From Hyphococcus flavus (GTDB lineage Bacteria; Pseudomonadota; Alphaproteobacteria; Caulobacterales; Parvularculaceae), in contig NZ_CP118166.1 of assembly GCF_028748065.1 (NCBI RefSeq), forward strand, positions 325,501 through 389,500: DNA of 64,000 bases. Direction: 5' to 3'. The translations under genes were made by a program, and so were the position numbers. Numbering within the stretch: the first letter of the stretch is position 1; every line of letters begins with the position of its first letter. The notes under the pieces are model-generated. The model did no database searches. It was not told where the DNA came from and saw only the letters and a program-made list of their open reading frames with translations. Positions 43,675-52,889 of the stretch are shown here, piece by piece.

Positions 43675-45726
43675 TCACTTCACCGACTGCTCCGCGGACC
43701 AGAGATCGCCATTCAGATATGTCGTCTTTTTTGGTTCGTTGTACGCCAATAATCGTAATGCATTAGCGACGACAATGAGGGTCGATCCCTCATGCACCAG
43801 AACAGCTGGCCCGATGCCAAGTCCGAAAAGCGTCGCAGGAATAAGAACCGCAACAATGCCCAGACTGACCCAAAGGTTTTGACGGATCGTTCGGCTGGTC
43901 GCGCGGCTCAGTCCGACGGCAAATGGCAGCGTTTCAAGATCATCCGCCATAAGAGCGACATCGGCCGTTTCGAGCGCAACATCCGAGCCGGCTGCGCCCA
44001 TCGCGATTCCGACTGTTGCGTTCGCCATTGCGGGCGCATCGTTTACACCGTCGCCGACCATGGCGACGCCGCCTGATTCTTTTAGCTCCTTGATCTTCTC
44101 GACCTTATCGTCGGGCATAAGATCGCCGAAGGCGTGATCGAGACCTACCTCGCGCGCAATCGCGTCCGCGACTTGTTGATTGTCGCCCGAAATCATCACC
44201 ATTTTCGAAACGCCGATATCGCGCAGACGTTGGATAACACGCCTGGCGGCGGAGCGCGGCGTGTCCATCAAGCCCAGAGCGCCAAGATACGCATCGCCCC
44301 GCCGGACAATCATCGTTGTCCGCCCCCGCGCCGACATGCTCTTGACGGTCACGCGAAGATCGTCCGGCAGCGGCGTTCCATTTGTCTCAGTAAAGAGAGC
44401 CGTTTTTCCGATGTGAACGAGTTCGTCATTCAATCGCGCGGAAACGCCTTTGCCGGTGATGCTTTTGAATTCCGTCGCATTGCGTTCAATGGCTCCCATT
44501 CGTTCTTTGACATCGCGGACGATCGCCTCGGCGAGCGGGTGGTCGCTTAATGCTTCAACAGCCGCGGCGACGCGAAGAAGCTCTGTTTCCGTTACGCCGG
44601 CGGCGGGCGTGATTTCAACGAGCTTTGGCTCTCCGGATGTGAGCGTGCCCGTCTTGTCGAATGCAATTGAATCGAGCCTGCCCAGCGATTCAAGCGGCGC
44701 GCCGCCTTTGATCAGCACGCCGCCGCGTGCGGCGCGGGCGATGCCGCTGAGGATTGCGCTGGGCGTTGCGATGGCGAGCGCGCAAGGACTAGCCGCGACC
44801 AGCACCGCCATCGACCGGTAAAAACTTTGCGCGGGGTTTTCGTCGAGAAAGAGCCATGACAAGGCCGTGATGAAGGCCAGCATGACGACGCATGGAACAA
44901 ACACCTTCTCAAACTTCTTGGTGAAATTTTGCGTCGGCGACTGCCTGGTTTCAGCGGCGCTGACCATATCGATAACGCGGGCCAGCGTCGTTTCAGAGGC
45001 TCGCCGGGTCACCTGAATTTCGAGGCTTCCGGCGCCGTTAATCGAACCGGCGAAGACCTTGTGCGCCGGTTTGATTTTGTCGGGATTGTCAGCCGCTTCA
45101 CTGCTATATTTCACAGGCGACTTATCGGCCGGCGCGCTTTCGCCCGTAATTGGCGCCTGATTGACGCTGCTTTCGCCCTTGATGACGAACCCGTCGGCGG
45201 GAATACGGTCGTTCGAGCGAACAATTACAATGTCGCCTGGTTTCAATTCGTCGACGGGTACTTTCGTTTCCCTCCCGTCCCGGCGAACGAGCGCCTCCTC
45301 AGGCGCAAGATCGGCGAGCGCTGATATGGCGTTACGGGCTCTCGCCATCGCGTAATTTTCAAGGGCGTGGCCGATGCTGAACAGAAACAGGAGGAACGCG
45401 CCCTCCGCCCATTCGCCGAGGACAGCTGCGCCGCCTGCGGCGACGAGCATAAGAAAGTCGATCTCAAATTTGCCGTGTGAAACTTTTCCGATTGCTTCTT
45501 TCAGCGTGAAATACCCGCCGAAAAAATATGCAGCCAATAACAAGCCAAACGCAACGCCGTCAGGCATCGCCGATATTTTCGGCCCGAGCCAGCCAGCAAG
45601 AAGTGCGGCGCCGCACATTAACGAGAAGACGAGTTCAGCCCTGCCGTCCAACAAGCTGTTTAGCCATTCGTCGTGCTGATGATTGTCTTGCGTGGCTTTG
45701 TCGGTCGGCGGGCTTGTTTTATTCAC
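43675..45726 (-). CDS. P1B-type metal-translocating ATPase (P1B-4-like)
   Basis: About 683 residues from GTG 45726 (AGAGGA nine bases before); a TTG at 45750 is less likely. N-terminus without HMA or CxxC domain. TGES, SPC at about 313-315 (AASPCALAIATP), DKTGT with Asp357, GDGVND, and a HEGST sequence in the last helices. SPC plus HEG-x-T near the end is the P1B-4 (Co/Zn/Cd/Fe) signature. In a metal-resistance island it probably exports divalent metals. A terminator hairpin separates it from the czc-type operon. Confidence 0.9.
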   Translation of the reverse strand: MNKTSPPTDKATQDNHQHDEWLNSLLDGRAELVFSLMCGAALLAGWLGPKISAMPDGVAFGLLLAAYFFGGYFTLKEAIGKVSHGKFEIDFLMLVAAGGAAVLGEWAEGAFLLFLFSIGHALENYAMARARNAISALADLAPEEALVRRDGRETKVPVDELKPGDIVIVRSNDRIPADGFVIKGESSVNQAPITGESAPADKSPVKYSSEAADNPDKIKPAHKVFAGSINGAGSLEIQVTRRASETTLARVIDMVSAAETRQSPTQNFTKKFEKVFVPCVVMLAFITALSWLFLDENPAQSFYRSMAVLVAASPCALAIATPSAILSGIARAARGGVLIKGGAPLESLGRLDSIAFDKTGTLTSGEPKLVEITPAAGVTETELLRVAAAVEALSDHPLAEAIVRDVKERMGAIERNATEFKSITGKGVSARLNDELVHIGKTALFTETNGTPLPDDLRVTVKSMSARGRTTMIVRRGDAYLGALGLMDTPRSAARRVIQRLRDIGVSKMVMISGDNQQVADAIAREVGLDHAFGDLMPDDKVEKIKELKESGGVAMVGDGVNDAPAMANATVGIAMGAAGSDVALETADVALMADDLETLPFAVGLSRATSRTIRQNLWVSLGIVAVLIPATLFGLGIGPAVLVHEGSTLIVVANALRLLAYNEPKKTTYLNGDLWSAEQSVK

Positions 45727-45821
45727 GGCAAAAAATCCTCTGATGGGCAATTAAGTTAGGACAATGCAAGTAATGCGACCGGCAGGTATGGAAGCGTTAG
45801 CTTTATTGAAACGAAAAGGCG

Positions 45822-45856
45822 GAGCCGCCGTGTTAGGGGGACGAACCCGGCGGCTC
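45822..45856 (-). terminator. Terminator of the czc-type operon
   Basis: GAGCCGCCG (45822-45830) pairs with CGGCGGCTC (45848-45856); on the minus strand the stem is followed by CCTTTTCGTTTC. It ends the operon whose last gene is the PII-like protein and precedes the ATPase gene. Confidence 0.7.
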
Positions 45857-45955
45857 CTCTGGTTACGCCGGACGACTACGCGCGCAGGAAGTTGGCGCTA
45901 TCGCCCGCTCGCAATTCGTAATGACACACGAACTGCGAGACCAGAAACTAAAGAC

Positions 45956-46264
45956 TCAAATCGGAATGGCGGCCGTGATCTTGCTCACATAAATGAAGCC
46001 CGATTCCTCCATATCGGTTTTCCCGTTGGCGCGTATCAGATCGGCGGCTTCGGAGAGCCGGTCGTCTTCGCAGACAAGCTCCAGCTTCACCTCGGTGATC
46101 ACGCGATCGCCAAGCTCGGTTGAATATTGCTGTTCTTTTTCGTCGAGCGCTTTGACCATGCCTTTGACATCGACGGCGGTCATGTTCGTGAAACCGCCCT
46201 TGCGCAAGGCGCGAACGACGCTCGCCGCCCGGCTGCGATGAATGAACGCCTTGATCTCAATCAT
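45956..46264 (-). CDS. PII-like (GlnB-fold) protein of the metal efflux operon
   Basis: 102 residues from ATG 46264 (AAGGAAG upstream). The GlnB fold is indicated by MIEIKAFIHRSRAASVVRAL, a T-loop-like GMVKALDEKEQQYSTEL, and the terminal ESGFIYVSKITAAIPI, which stands for the GDGKIFV part of PII. PII-like proteins in RND metal operons are known but poorly understood; probably a nucleotide or metal-responsive regulator of the pump. 13 bases after the RND gene. Confidence 0.85.
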   Translation of the reverse strand: MIEIKAFIHRSRAASVVRALRKGGFTNMTAVDVKGMVKALDEKEQQYSTELGDRVITEVKLELVCEDDRLSEAADLIRANGKTDMEESGFIYVSKITAAIPI

Positions 46265-46277
46265 GATGCGCTTCCTT

Positions 46278-49200
46278 TCATTCGGCTGCTGTTGCATGCG
46301 CGTCGGCGAGTTCGAGATCGCCGCGGGATGGGGATGACGCCGACTTCCGGCCGCGCGTTTCCATCCACTCATAGATGACCGGCAGGAGAATCAGCGTCAG
46401 CGCTGTCGACGTCAGCAAACCGCCGACGACGACAGAGGCCAGAGGCCTTTGCGTCTCGGCCCCGACGCCAGTTGACAAGAGCATCGGTATAAGGCCGAGA
46501 ATAGCGACGCTCGCCGTCATCAGCACAGGCCGCAAGCGCAGTTCTGTGCCGCGCCGAACGGCGTCGCGAACACTGAAGCCGGCGTCGCGCTGTTCATTAA
46601 TGAAACTGACGAGCACGATGCCGTTCAACATAGCGACGCCGAAGACGGCGATGAAGCCGATCGCCGACGGCACGGACAGATATTGCCCGGTGACGAAGAG
46701 CGCGAAGAGCCCGCCGCTGGCTGCAAAGGGGACGTTTGCGATAATCAACGCGGCGTATTTCACAGAATTGAACGCCGTGTAGAGCAGCACGAAGATGAAA
46801 AAGATCGTCGCCGGAACAATCAAAGACAGTTTCGCAAGCGCGCGTTGCTGGTTTTCAAAGGCGCCGCCCCATTCGATCCAGTAACCCGGCGGCAAATCCA
46901 CATTCGCCGCGATGACGTCATTAGCGTCCTTGACAAAGCCGTCGACATCGCGCCCGCGCACATCCATCTGGATGACGGCGTAGCGCTGCAACTGTTCGCG
47001 GCGGACGAAGGAATAGCCTTCCGCCGACGTGACCGTTGCAACCCGTCCGAGCGGAATGATCGCGCCATCCGCCGTCTGCAGCGGAATATTGCGGATCGAT
47101 TCCATGGACACTTTCGATGCATCTTGAAGACGCGCCGTAATGTCGAATCGCCGGACGCCGTCAATGAGCGTGCCTACCGGTTCAGCGCCGATGCCAGTCC
47201 GCACGACATTGAGAACGTCGTCAGCGTTCATGCCGTAACGCGCGAGTTCAGCGCGATCGACCTGAATGCGGATTTGCGGCTTGCCGATATTGGCTTCGAG
47301 AGAAAGATCAGCCGCGCCCGGCACGCCGGATATCGCCTCCTTGATTTCCTGGCTAAGCCGGTCGAGTTCGCCAAGATCCTGACCGTAGATTTTGGCGGCC
47401 AGCGTCGCGCGCACGCCGGAGATCAACTCCTCAACGCGCATCTGAATCGGCTGAGTAAAAGCGACGACCGATGTCGGCACGGTTTCTTCAAGCTTTTCGC
47501 GCATGTCATCGGCGAGCGATGCGACCGACCGCTTGCGCGGCCATTCGCTTTGCGGTTTCAAGGCCGTGTAGATTTCCATGTAGTTGACGTCGGCGGTTTC
47601 GCCTTTTTCGGCCCGGCCGATCATGGCGATGGTGGTTTCTACCTCGGGAAACTCGCCAAGTGCGTGTTCGATCTCCTTCGAAATCTCGATTGACTGATCA
47701 AGCGACGTCGATGGGATCGACGTCACCCGCCACATGATCGAGCCTTCCTGCAATTGCGGCATGAATTCCTTGCCGAGGAAGGGAAAGAGCGCGAGGCTGG
47801 CGACAAGGAGGCCGCCGGCGGCAAGTCCTACTTTGCGCTTGTTGTCGAGTGACCAGGCGATCAGGGGCAGATAGCCGCGCTTGACGATGCGCATCAGCAT
47901 GGTGTCGCGCTCTTCCTTGGGCTTCAGGATCATCGCCGCCAGAACCGGAATGATGGTCAGCGTCAGGATTAAAGAACCGGCCATGGCGAAGCTGATATTA
48001 AACGCCATGGGTTTGAAGAGTTTGCCTTCGAGCCCTTCAAGGCTGAACAAAGGCAAAAAGACGACGATGATGATCATGATCGCGAACGCGATCGGATTTG
48101 CGACTTCCCGCGCGGCCTGCAGAACAGCGGCGGTGCGGTTGACCTCGCCGCCCTCTTCTTTTCGTTCCGCCATGATCCGAAACGAGTTTTCGACCATGAC
48201 GACGGCGCCGTCTACCATCATGCCGATGCCGATGGCGAGACCGGCCAGCGACATGAGATTGGCCGAGAGTCCCGCCTGGCCCATGAAAATAAAGGCGATC
48301 AGCATGGCGAGCGGCAGCGCCGTGATCACGACCAGCGCGGAGCGGATTTCGCCGAGAAACAGAAACAGCACGATGGCGACGAGAATTGACCCTTCAATGA
48401 GGGCTTTCTCCGCTGTGCCAACTGCCTTTTCCACAAGCTCGGTGCGGTCGTAAATCGGTTTGATGACGACGCCTTCGGGCAGCGCGCCCTCGACCGTCTC
48501 GACCTTTTCTTTCACCGCGTCGACGACATTCTTGGCGTTCTCGCCGATTCGCGCGAGCGCCATGCCTAGTACGACTTCTTCGCCGTCTCGGGTGACGGCG
48601 CCGAAGCGCAGCGCCGGCGCCTGTTCGACTTTCGCAACATCGCGAACATAGACTGGGGCGCCGTCCTTCACCTTGACGACGATATTGCCGATATCGGTTT
48701 CGTCCCGGACGAGACCCAGGCCGCGAACGAGATATTGCTCCGGCCCCTGATCGATATATTGCCCGCCGACCTGCCGGTTATTCGCGTCAAGCGCTTCGAC
48801 GACATCCGAAAACCCGAGCTCATATTTGATGAGTTGCAAAGGGTCGATCTGAACCTGAAACTGGCGCTCCTGCCCGCCCCAGGACATTACGTCGTCGACG
48901 CCGGCGGCCGTGCGCAGGATGAGGCGCACGTTCCAGTCCTGCAGCGTCCTCAAATCCATATCGCTGATGTCGCCCTTAAGGGACTCGTCAGCGCGTTCGA
49001 GCGTGTACCAGAAGACCTGTCCGAGGCCGGAAGCGTTCGGACCCATTTCCGGCGAGCCGTAGCCTTCCGGTATCCGGTCGCGAACTTCCGCAAGCCGCTC
49101 CATGACGAGACGGCGAGCGAAATAGATATCGACGCTGTCCTTGAAGTAGACGGCGACATAGGAAAGGCCGAAGAGACTGACCGAACGGATTTCCGATACG

Positions 49201-49433
49201 TCGGGAAGTCCGGCCATCGCCGACTCCACGGGAAATGTCAGCAATTGTTCGACATCTTCGGCGGCGAGCCCCGGCGATTCCGTGTAGATGTTGACCTGCA
49301 CGGGCGTCACGTCCGGAAACGCGTCGATGGGAACCGTTGTGACGGCGCGCCAGCCGAGAAAGCCGACGACGGCGAAGATGATAAGCACCAGGAATTTATA
49401 CTGGAGCGAGAATTCAACGAGTTTATTCAACAT
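46278..49433 (-). CDS. HME-RND metal efflux pump, inner-membrane subunit (CzcA/CusA family)
   Basis: 1051-residue RND proton antiporter. Twelve helices; repeats of a porter domain. In helix 4 the relay region is AIGIGMMVDGAVVMVEN: the second Asp and the Glu of the CzcA motif are present, but the first Asp of DFG is replaced (IGIG). That departs from classical Zn/Co/Cd CzcA and from CusA (GAMVD), so the metal is uncertain. Forms a tripartite complex with the adaptor and outer-membrane protein encoded upstream. Confidence 0.92.
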   Translation of the reverse strand: MLNKLVEFSLQYKFLVLIIFAVVGFLGWRAVTTVPIDAFPDVTPVQVNIYTESPGLAAEDVEQLLTFPVESAMAGLPDVSEIRSVSLFGLSYVAVYFKDSVDIYFARRLVMERLAEVRDRIPEGYGSPEMGPNASGLGQVFWYTLERADESLKGDISDMDLRTLQDWNVRLILRTAAGVDDVMSWGGQERQFQVQIDPLQLIKYELGFSDVVEALDANNRQVGGQYIDQGPEQYLVRGLGLVRDETDIGNIVVKVKDGAPVYVRDVAKVEQAPALRFGAVTRDGEEVVLGMALARIGENAKNVVDAVKEKVETVEGALPEGVVIKPIYDRTELVEKAVGTAEKALIEGSILVAIVLFLFLGEIRSALVVITALPLAMLIAFIFMGQAGLSANLMSLAGLAIGIGMMVDGAVVMVENSFRIMAERKEEGGEVNRTAAVLQAAREVANPIAFAIMIIIVVFLPLFSLEGLEGKLFKPMAFNISFAMAGSLILTLTIIPVLAAMILKPKEERDTMLMRIVKRGYLPLIAWSLDNKRKVGLAAGGLLVASLALFPFLGKEFMPQLQEGSIMWRVTSIPSTSLDQSIEISKEIEHALGEFPEVETTIAMIGRAEKGETADVNYMEIYTALKPQSEWPRKRSVASLADDMREKLEETVPTSVVAFTQPIQMRVEELISGVRATLAAKIYGQDLGELDRLSQEIKEAISGVPGAADLSLEANIGKPQIRIQVDRAELARYGMNADDVLNVVRTGIGAEPVGTLIDGVRRFDITARLQDASKVSMESIRNIPLQTADGAIIPLGRVATVTSAEGYSFVRREQLQRYAVIQMDVRGRDVDGFVKDANDVIAANVDLPPGYWIEWGGAFENQQRALAKLSLIVPATIFFIFVLLYTAFNSVKYAALIIANVPFAASGGLFALFVTGQYLSVPSAIGFIAVFGVAMLNGIVLVSFINEQRDAGFSVRDAVRRGTELRLRPVLMTASVAILGLIPMLLSTGVGAETQRPLASVVVGGLLTSTALTLILLPVIYEWMETRGRKSASSPSRGDLELADAHATAAE

Positions 49434-49444
49434 GGTTCACGCTC

Positions 49445-50611
49445 CTAATGCCCGTGACCTTCGCCCATTTTCGTCTTTTGAATGAGCGATTTGAGGAGAA
49501 AGGTTTGTTCAGTGACGATCTCATCGCCTGCCGAGACGCCAGACGCGATTTCGATCCATCCGCCGCTGGCGGTCCCGGTTTCAACACTGACGGGTTCGAT
49601 CTCATCGCCTTCGATGCGGAAGACGGTCGGCGCGCCGTCCATCAGGACGACCGCGCTTTCCGGCAGCGCCAGCGTTTCATCGCCGCCGCCGGCGGCGATT
49701 GCTGCATCGACGAATTGACCGGCGTGAAAATCATCGTCTTCATTGCTGATCTCGACGCGAGCCATCAACGTGCGCGTCGTTTCATCAAGCGCGTGCTGGA
49801 GCTGAATGACCTCGCCTTCTTCCCAGTGTCCCGCGCTGGACCTAACGCGCGCGGATGCGCCAATAGCGATGCGTTGCGCCTGTTCGGCGGTCAGTCGCGC
49901 TTCAACCCAGACCGTCGATTCGTCGCTGATTTCGACCAGCACTCTCCCCGGATCGACAAACTCTCCCAGGGTGAAATCGTCGCGGACGACCGTGCCGGAC
50001 TGCGGAGCGAACAGAACGAAGCGACCCGTCGCCTTGCTGGCGTCGCCGGTATTCCGAAACGCGGCGACTTCCTGTTCAGCCATGCCGAATGAGAGGAGTT
50101 TGGCATGGGCCTGCTGGCGCGCGACGTCCGCCTCAACGTAACGTTTTTCAGAAACGACGTCCCGGCCGAGATTTCGGACGCGGCGCCATTCTTTGTCGTT
50201 GATGATGAGCGCGCCTTGCGCTTCGGCCATTTCGACGCTGGAGAGCGTGACCAGCGGCGCGCCTTCCTCGACTTTCTCGCCGCGCACGATATGTCGCTCA
50301 ACAATCTGCGCGCTGATGCGCGGCGCGACCTGCGCCGTCCTGTAGCGGTTCGCCGTCACCTCGCCCGGCGCAATGAACTCACCGGTCAGTTGCCGTTTGC
50401 CGAGCGCAATGGATTTGATCCCCTTGGCGCTGCGTTCCGCCGCCGTCATTTCGATATGACCGCCGCCTTCTTCGCCGTGGCCCTCTTCCGACTGCTCGGC
50501 TGACGCTGATTTTTGTTCAGCATCCGATGCGCCGCAGCCTGCGACTGTCAGCGCCCCGAGGGCGATGATCGCCAGTCCAAGGCCAGAATTCAGTTTCCGA
50601 AAGTTACGCAT
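49445..50611 (-). CDS. RND efflux periplasmic adaptor (CzcB-like)
   Basis: 388-residue membrane-fusion protein. ATG 50611 follows GGAGA and shares its A with the upstream stop (TGATG). Lipobox TVAGC (about 26-27), His-rich stretch (EEGHGEEGGGHIE), lipoyl/barrel-sandwich domain (YRTAQVAPRISAQIVERHIV, RGEKVEEGAPLVTL), coiled coil and beta-barrel. The His-rich part and HGH end could bind metal. Partner of the RND and TolC-type proteins. Confidence 0.9.
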   Translation of the reverse strand: MRNFRKLNSGLGLAIIALGALTVAGCGASDAEQKSASAEQSEEGHGEEGGGHIEMTAAERSAKGIKSIALGKRQLTGEFIAPGEVTANRYRTAQVAPRISAQIVERHIVRGEKVEEGAPLVTLSSVEMAEAQGALIINDKEWRRVRNLGRDVVSEKRYVEADVARQQAHAKLLSFGMAEQEVAAFRNTGDASKATGRFVLFAPQSGTVVRDDFTLGEFVDPGRVLVEISDESTVWVEARLTAEQAQRIAIGASARVRSSAGHWEEGEVIQLQHALDETTRTLMARVEISNEDDDFHAGQFVDAAIAAGGGDETLALPESAVVLMDGAPTVFRIEGDEIEPVSVETGTASGGWIEIASGVSAGDEIVTEQTFLLKSLIQKTKMGEGHGH

Positions 50612-51846
50612 CACAGAGTCTCCATCCATTCATTGAGCGTCCCTGACGCATCGAGCCAATCGATCCAGGCGCGCCATAAAGACCCTTGAAGTTCAATTCC
50701 TGCGCGTTCCGCGCTGTAGGTTTGATCGAGCTGCACGAGATATTCGACCGCAGTGATGTCGCCCGACCGCCATAGTTGATCGAGCACGCGGCGTTGCTCA
50801 CCGAGCACATCCGACCCGTCGCGCATCCACGCGCGCCACGTCCCCGCCGCGACGGCGAAGCGTCCGCTGGCTTCGACGAGCCGCGCTTCGGCGTTGCGTA
50901 GCTGATTGCGGATCGCTTGCTCGGCGGCGATGCGTTCGGCGCGCGCCTCATCGACTTCGGCCTGTCCGGACGCAAAAACCGGAATGGGTACGGACAATCG
51001 GACGCCGGCGAAATCGGCGTCTCCTTCGCGTCCATAGGCGGCGCCGATGGTCGGATCGGGAATGCGTGCTTTTTTCGCAAACCGGATTTCGGCCGACAGC
51101 GCGTCGGCGCGCGCTTCCGCCGCGCGCAATTCCGGCAAGCGGCGGACCAGCGTCATATCGAGCGGCGGCGCGGCCGCCGGCGGGTCAGGTAGCACCGGCC
51201 AAGCCGGCATGACTTCGCCCACAAGCGCTGTCAAAGCTTGTCGCGCTTCGGAGAACTCGCTTCGGGCGGTCGTTTGCTCCGCGATCGCCTGGGAAAAGCT
51301 CAAGCGCGCAGCAAGACGCTCCGATTTTGATAAGTCGCCGGCCTCTGCGCGGCGGTCCGCAATCGAAGAAAACTCGCGCGCGACGTCGGCGCGCTCGGCC
51401 GCCAGATCGGAAAGGCGTTTCCTCGCCTGGTAATCCGCCAGCGCGGTCAGGAGTTCGGCGAATAACGCACGCTTTTCCGCTTCATAGGCAAAACTTGCGG
51501 CGTCGACGGCGCTGCGCGCGCCCTTCGCCCGAGTGGCGCGCTTATTGGTGATGTCGAAGGCTTTCGACAGACCGATAGAGCGACTGTCATCCGCATCGTC
51601 TTCGCTGTCCGAGAACTCGCCCTCGAATTCCGGATTGTAGAGCGGCCGCGAATTGGCGCGCCCGCGCGCTTCCGCCGCATCGAGTTCGGCGCGCGCTTCT
51701 TCGAGCCTTGGATGATTGCGCGCGGCGTCTTCAAGAAATTGTCCTAGCGTCGGGCCAGGCTCAGCGGCGCTCTCCTGCGCGGACGCAGCGCCGAGCCCCC
51801 ACGCCGCAAAAGCGGCGAGCGCGAGCCCGCATATTCTGATGGTCAT
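50611..51846 (-). CDS. TolC-family outer-membrane protein (CzcC-like)
   Basis: 411 residues, signal peptide to about GAASAQE, then two long coiled-coil repeats (EEARAELDAAEARGRANSRP, LPELRAAEARADALSAEIRF) characteristic of OEP family. Outer-membrane channel of the CzcCBA pump. Overlaps the adaptor gene by one base. Confidence 0.9.
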   Translation of the reverse strand: MTIRICGLALAAFAAWGLGAASAQESAAEPGPTLGQFLEDAARNHPRLEEARAELDAAEARGRANSRPLYNPEFEGEFSDSEDDADDSRSIGLSKAFDITNKRATRAKGARSAVDAASFAYEAEKRALFAELLTALADYQARKRLSDLAAERADVAREFSSIADRRAEAGDLSKSERLAARLSFSQAIAEQTTARSEFSEARQALTALVGEVMPAWPVLPDPPAAAPPLDMTLVRRLPELRAAEARADALSAEIRFAKKARIPDPTIGAAYGREGDADFAGVRLSVPIPVFASGQAEVDEARAERIAAEQAIRNQLRNAEARLVEASGRFAVAAGTWRAWMRDGSDVLGEQRRVLDQLWRSGDITAVEYLVQLDQTYSAERAGIELQGSLWRAWIDWLDASGTLNEWMETL

Positions 51847-51905
51847 TGGTCATTGTCCTCTTGGAATCAAAATTACTGATGGGCGCGCAGAGCGCGCGCG
51901 ATCAG

Positions 51906-52262
51906 TCAGATTCGCGGAGGACGGAATAATGAGGAAAGAGAAGCCTGGGGGACGACACCGTTTTCCGGCGCTCTGACCTTGCTTGCAAAGAGCAGCAGGG
52001 ACGCTGGCTCCAATGAGGCGCGAGACAGGGCGTGAAAATGACATGCGCCGGCATGACAATGCGCGGCGTGCTCCGGATGGATGGAACCTTCGTCAGCCGG
52101 CTCGCCTTGTGTCGCAGCGCGCTCTTCGCCCGCGTCGTGTTGCGTCGCATGATGGATGTCTTCTTCCGCCGCGTGCGCAGGCGCGACGATGCCAACCGCG
52201 CCCCATAGCGCAATCAACAATACCGCAATGACGCGGTGCATATGTCGAATGGATGACATCAT
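51906..52262 (-). CDS. Small His-rich exported protein heading the czc-type operon
   Basis: 118 residues with a signal peptide (IALWGAVGIVAPAHA), then a His/Glu/Asp-rich mature part (EEDIHHATQHDAGEER, HPEHAAHCHAGACHFHAL) and the terminal SLFRPPRI. Another small protein at the head of the cus operon (60972-61334) ends in PPPPRI. Reminiscent of CopL-type metal-binding leader proteins. Metal buffering or sensing in the periplasm is inferred. Confidence 0.65.
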   Translation of the reverse strand: MMSSIRHMHRVIAVLLIALWGAVGIVAPAHAAEEDIHHATQHDAGEERAATQGEPADEGSIHPEHAAHCHAGACHFHALSRASLEPASLLLFASKVRAPENGVVPQASLSSLFRPPRI

Positions 52263-52299
52263 CTCAAATGCGTCCTACTGTAAAACTCCTGACAAATCA

Positions 52300-52887
52300 T
52301 TATAATTTTTCGTTTACATCGTTGCGCCGACCAGACGGCGACCTGAAATATCGCGCGGTCCGCCTCAAATACGACTCATAGGCTTTTCCAAAAGCCGCCC
52401 GAAGATGCGGCTCTTCGACCGATACAATATAACAATGAATGAAGAGCGCGAATGATAGGGTGAGCACGGACGCCCAAACCGAAAGCGCGGCCAATGACAC
52501 TCCACCCAGGAACAAGGCGTATCCGACATATTGCGGGTTGCGCGACCAACGGTAAACGCCCCGGTCAATAAGTTCGTCTTCCTTGAGGCCATAGACTCTC
52601 GAAAAATCCGCATAGGCGTTCCGGCCCAGATAAATCAGCGCAGCCCCAGCAATCGCAAGAAATCCGCCAGCGGCGCTCGTAAGAATGCCTGGGGCGCCAA
52701 GCGAACCCCGATCGAACCACGCGATTGCAAGCAGCAACAAAGCATTGCCGTGCATGGCGGCGCCGGTCCAGACTGCCAACGGTATGCTGACGCGACCGCG
52801 TTTCAAAAAGTCCCGTTTAACCAGCATCGCCATCGGAATGGAAAGCGCAGCATTGACCGCCGCCAAAATGAGTAACACCCGTACCAT
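52300..52887 (-). CDS. Isoprenylcysteine-carboxyl-methyltransferase-like membrane protein
   Basis: 195 residues with several hydrophobic helices and GVYRWSRNPQYVGY, the motif of ICMT/PEMT-like methyltransferases, plus EEPHLRAAFGKAYESY at the end. Begins two bases after the CDF gene stop, so translationally coupled. The physiological substrate is unknown; such proteins recur beside CDF and RND metal genes. Confidence 0.82.
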   Translation of the reverse strand: MVRVLLILAAVNAALSIPMAMLVKRDFLKRGRVSIPLAVWTGAAMHGNALLLLAIAWFDRGSLGAPGILTSAAGGFLAIAGAALIYLGRNAYADFSRVYGLKEDELIDRGVYRWSRNPQYVGYALFLGGVSLAALSVWASVLTLSFALFIHCYIVSVEEPHLRAAFGKAYESYLRRTARYFRSPSGRRNDVNEKL

Positions 52888-52889
52888 GC

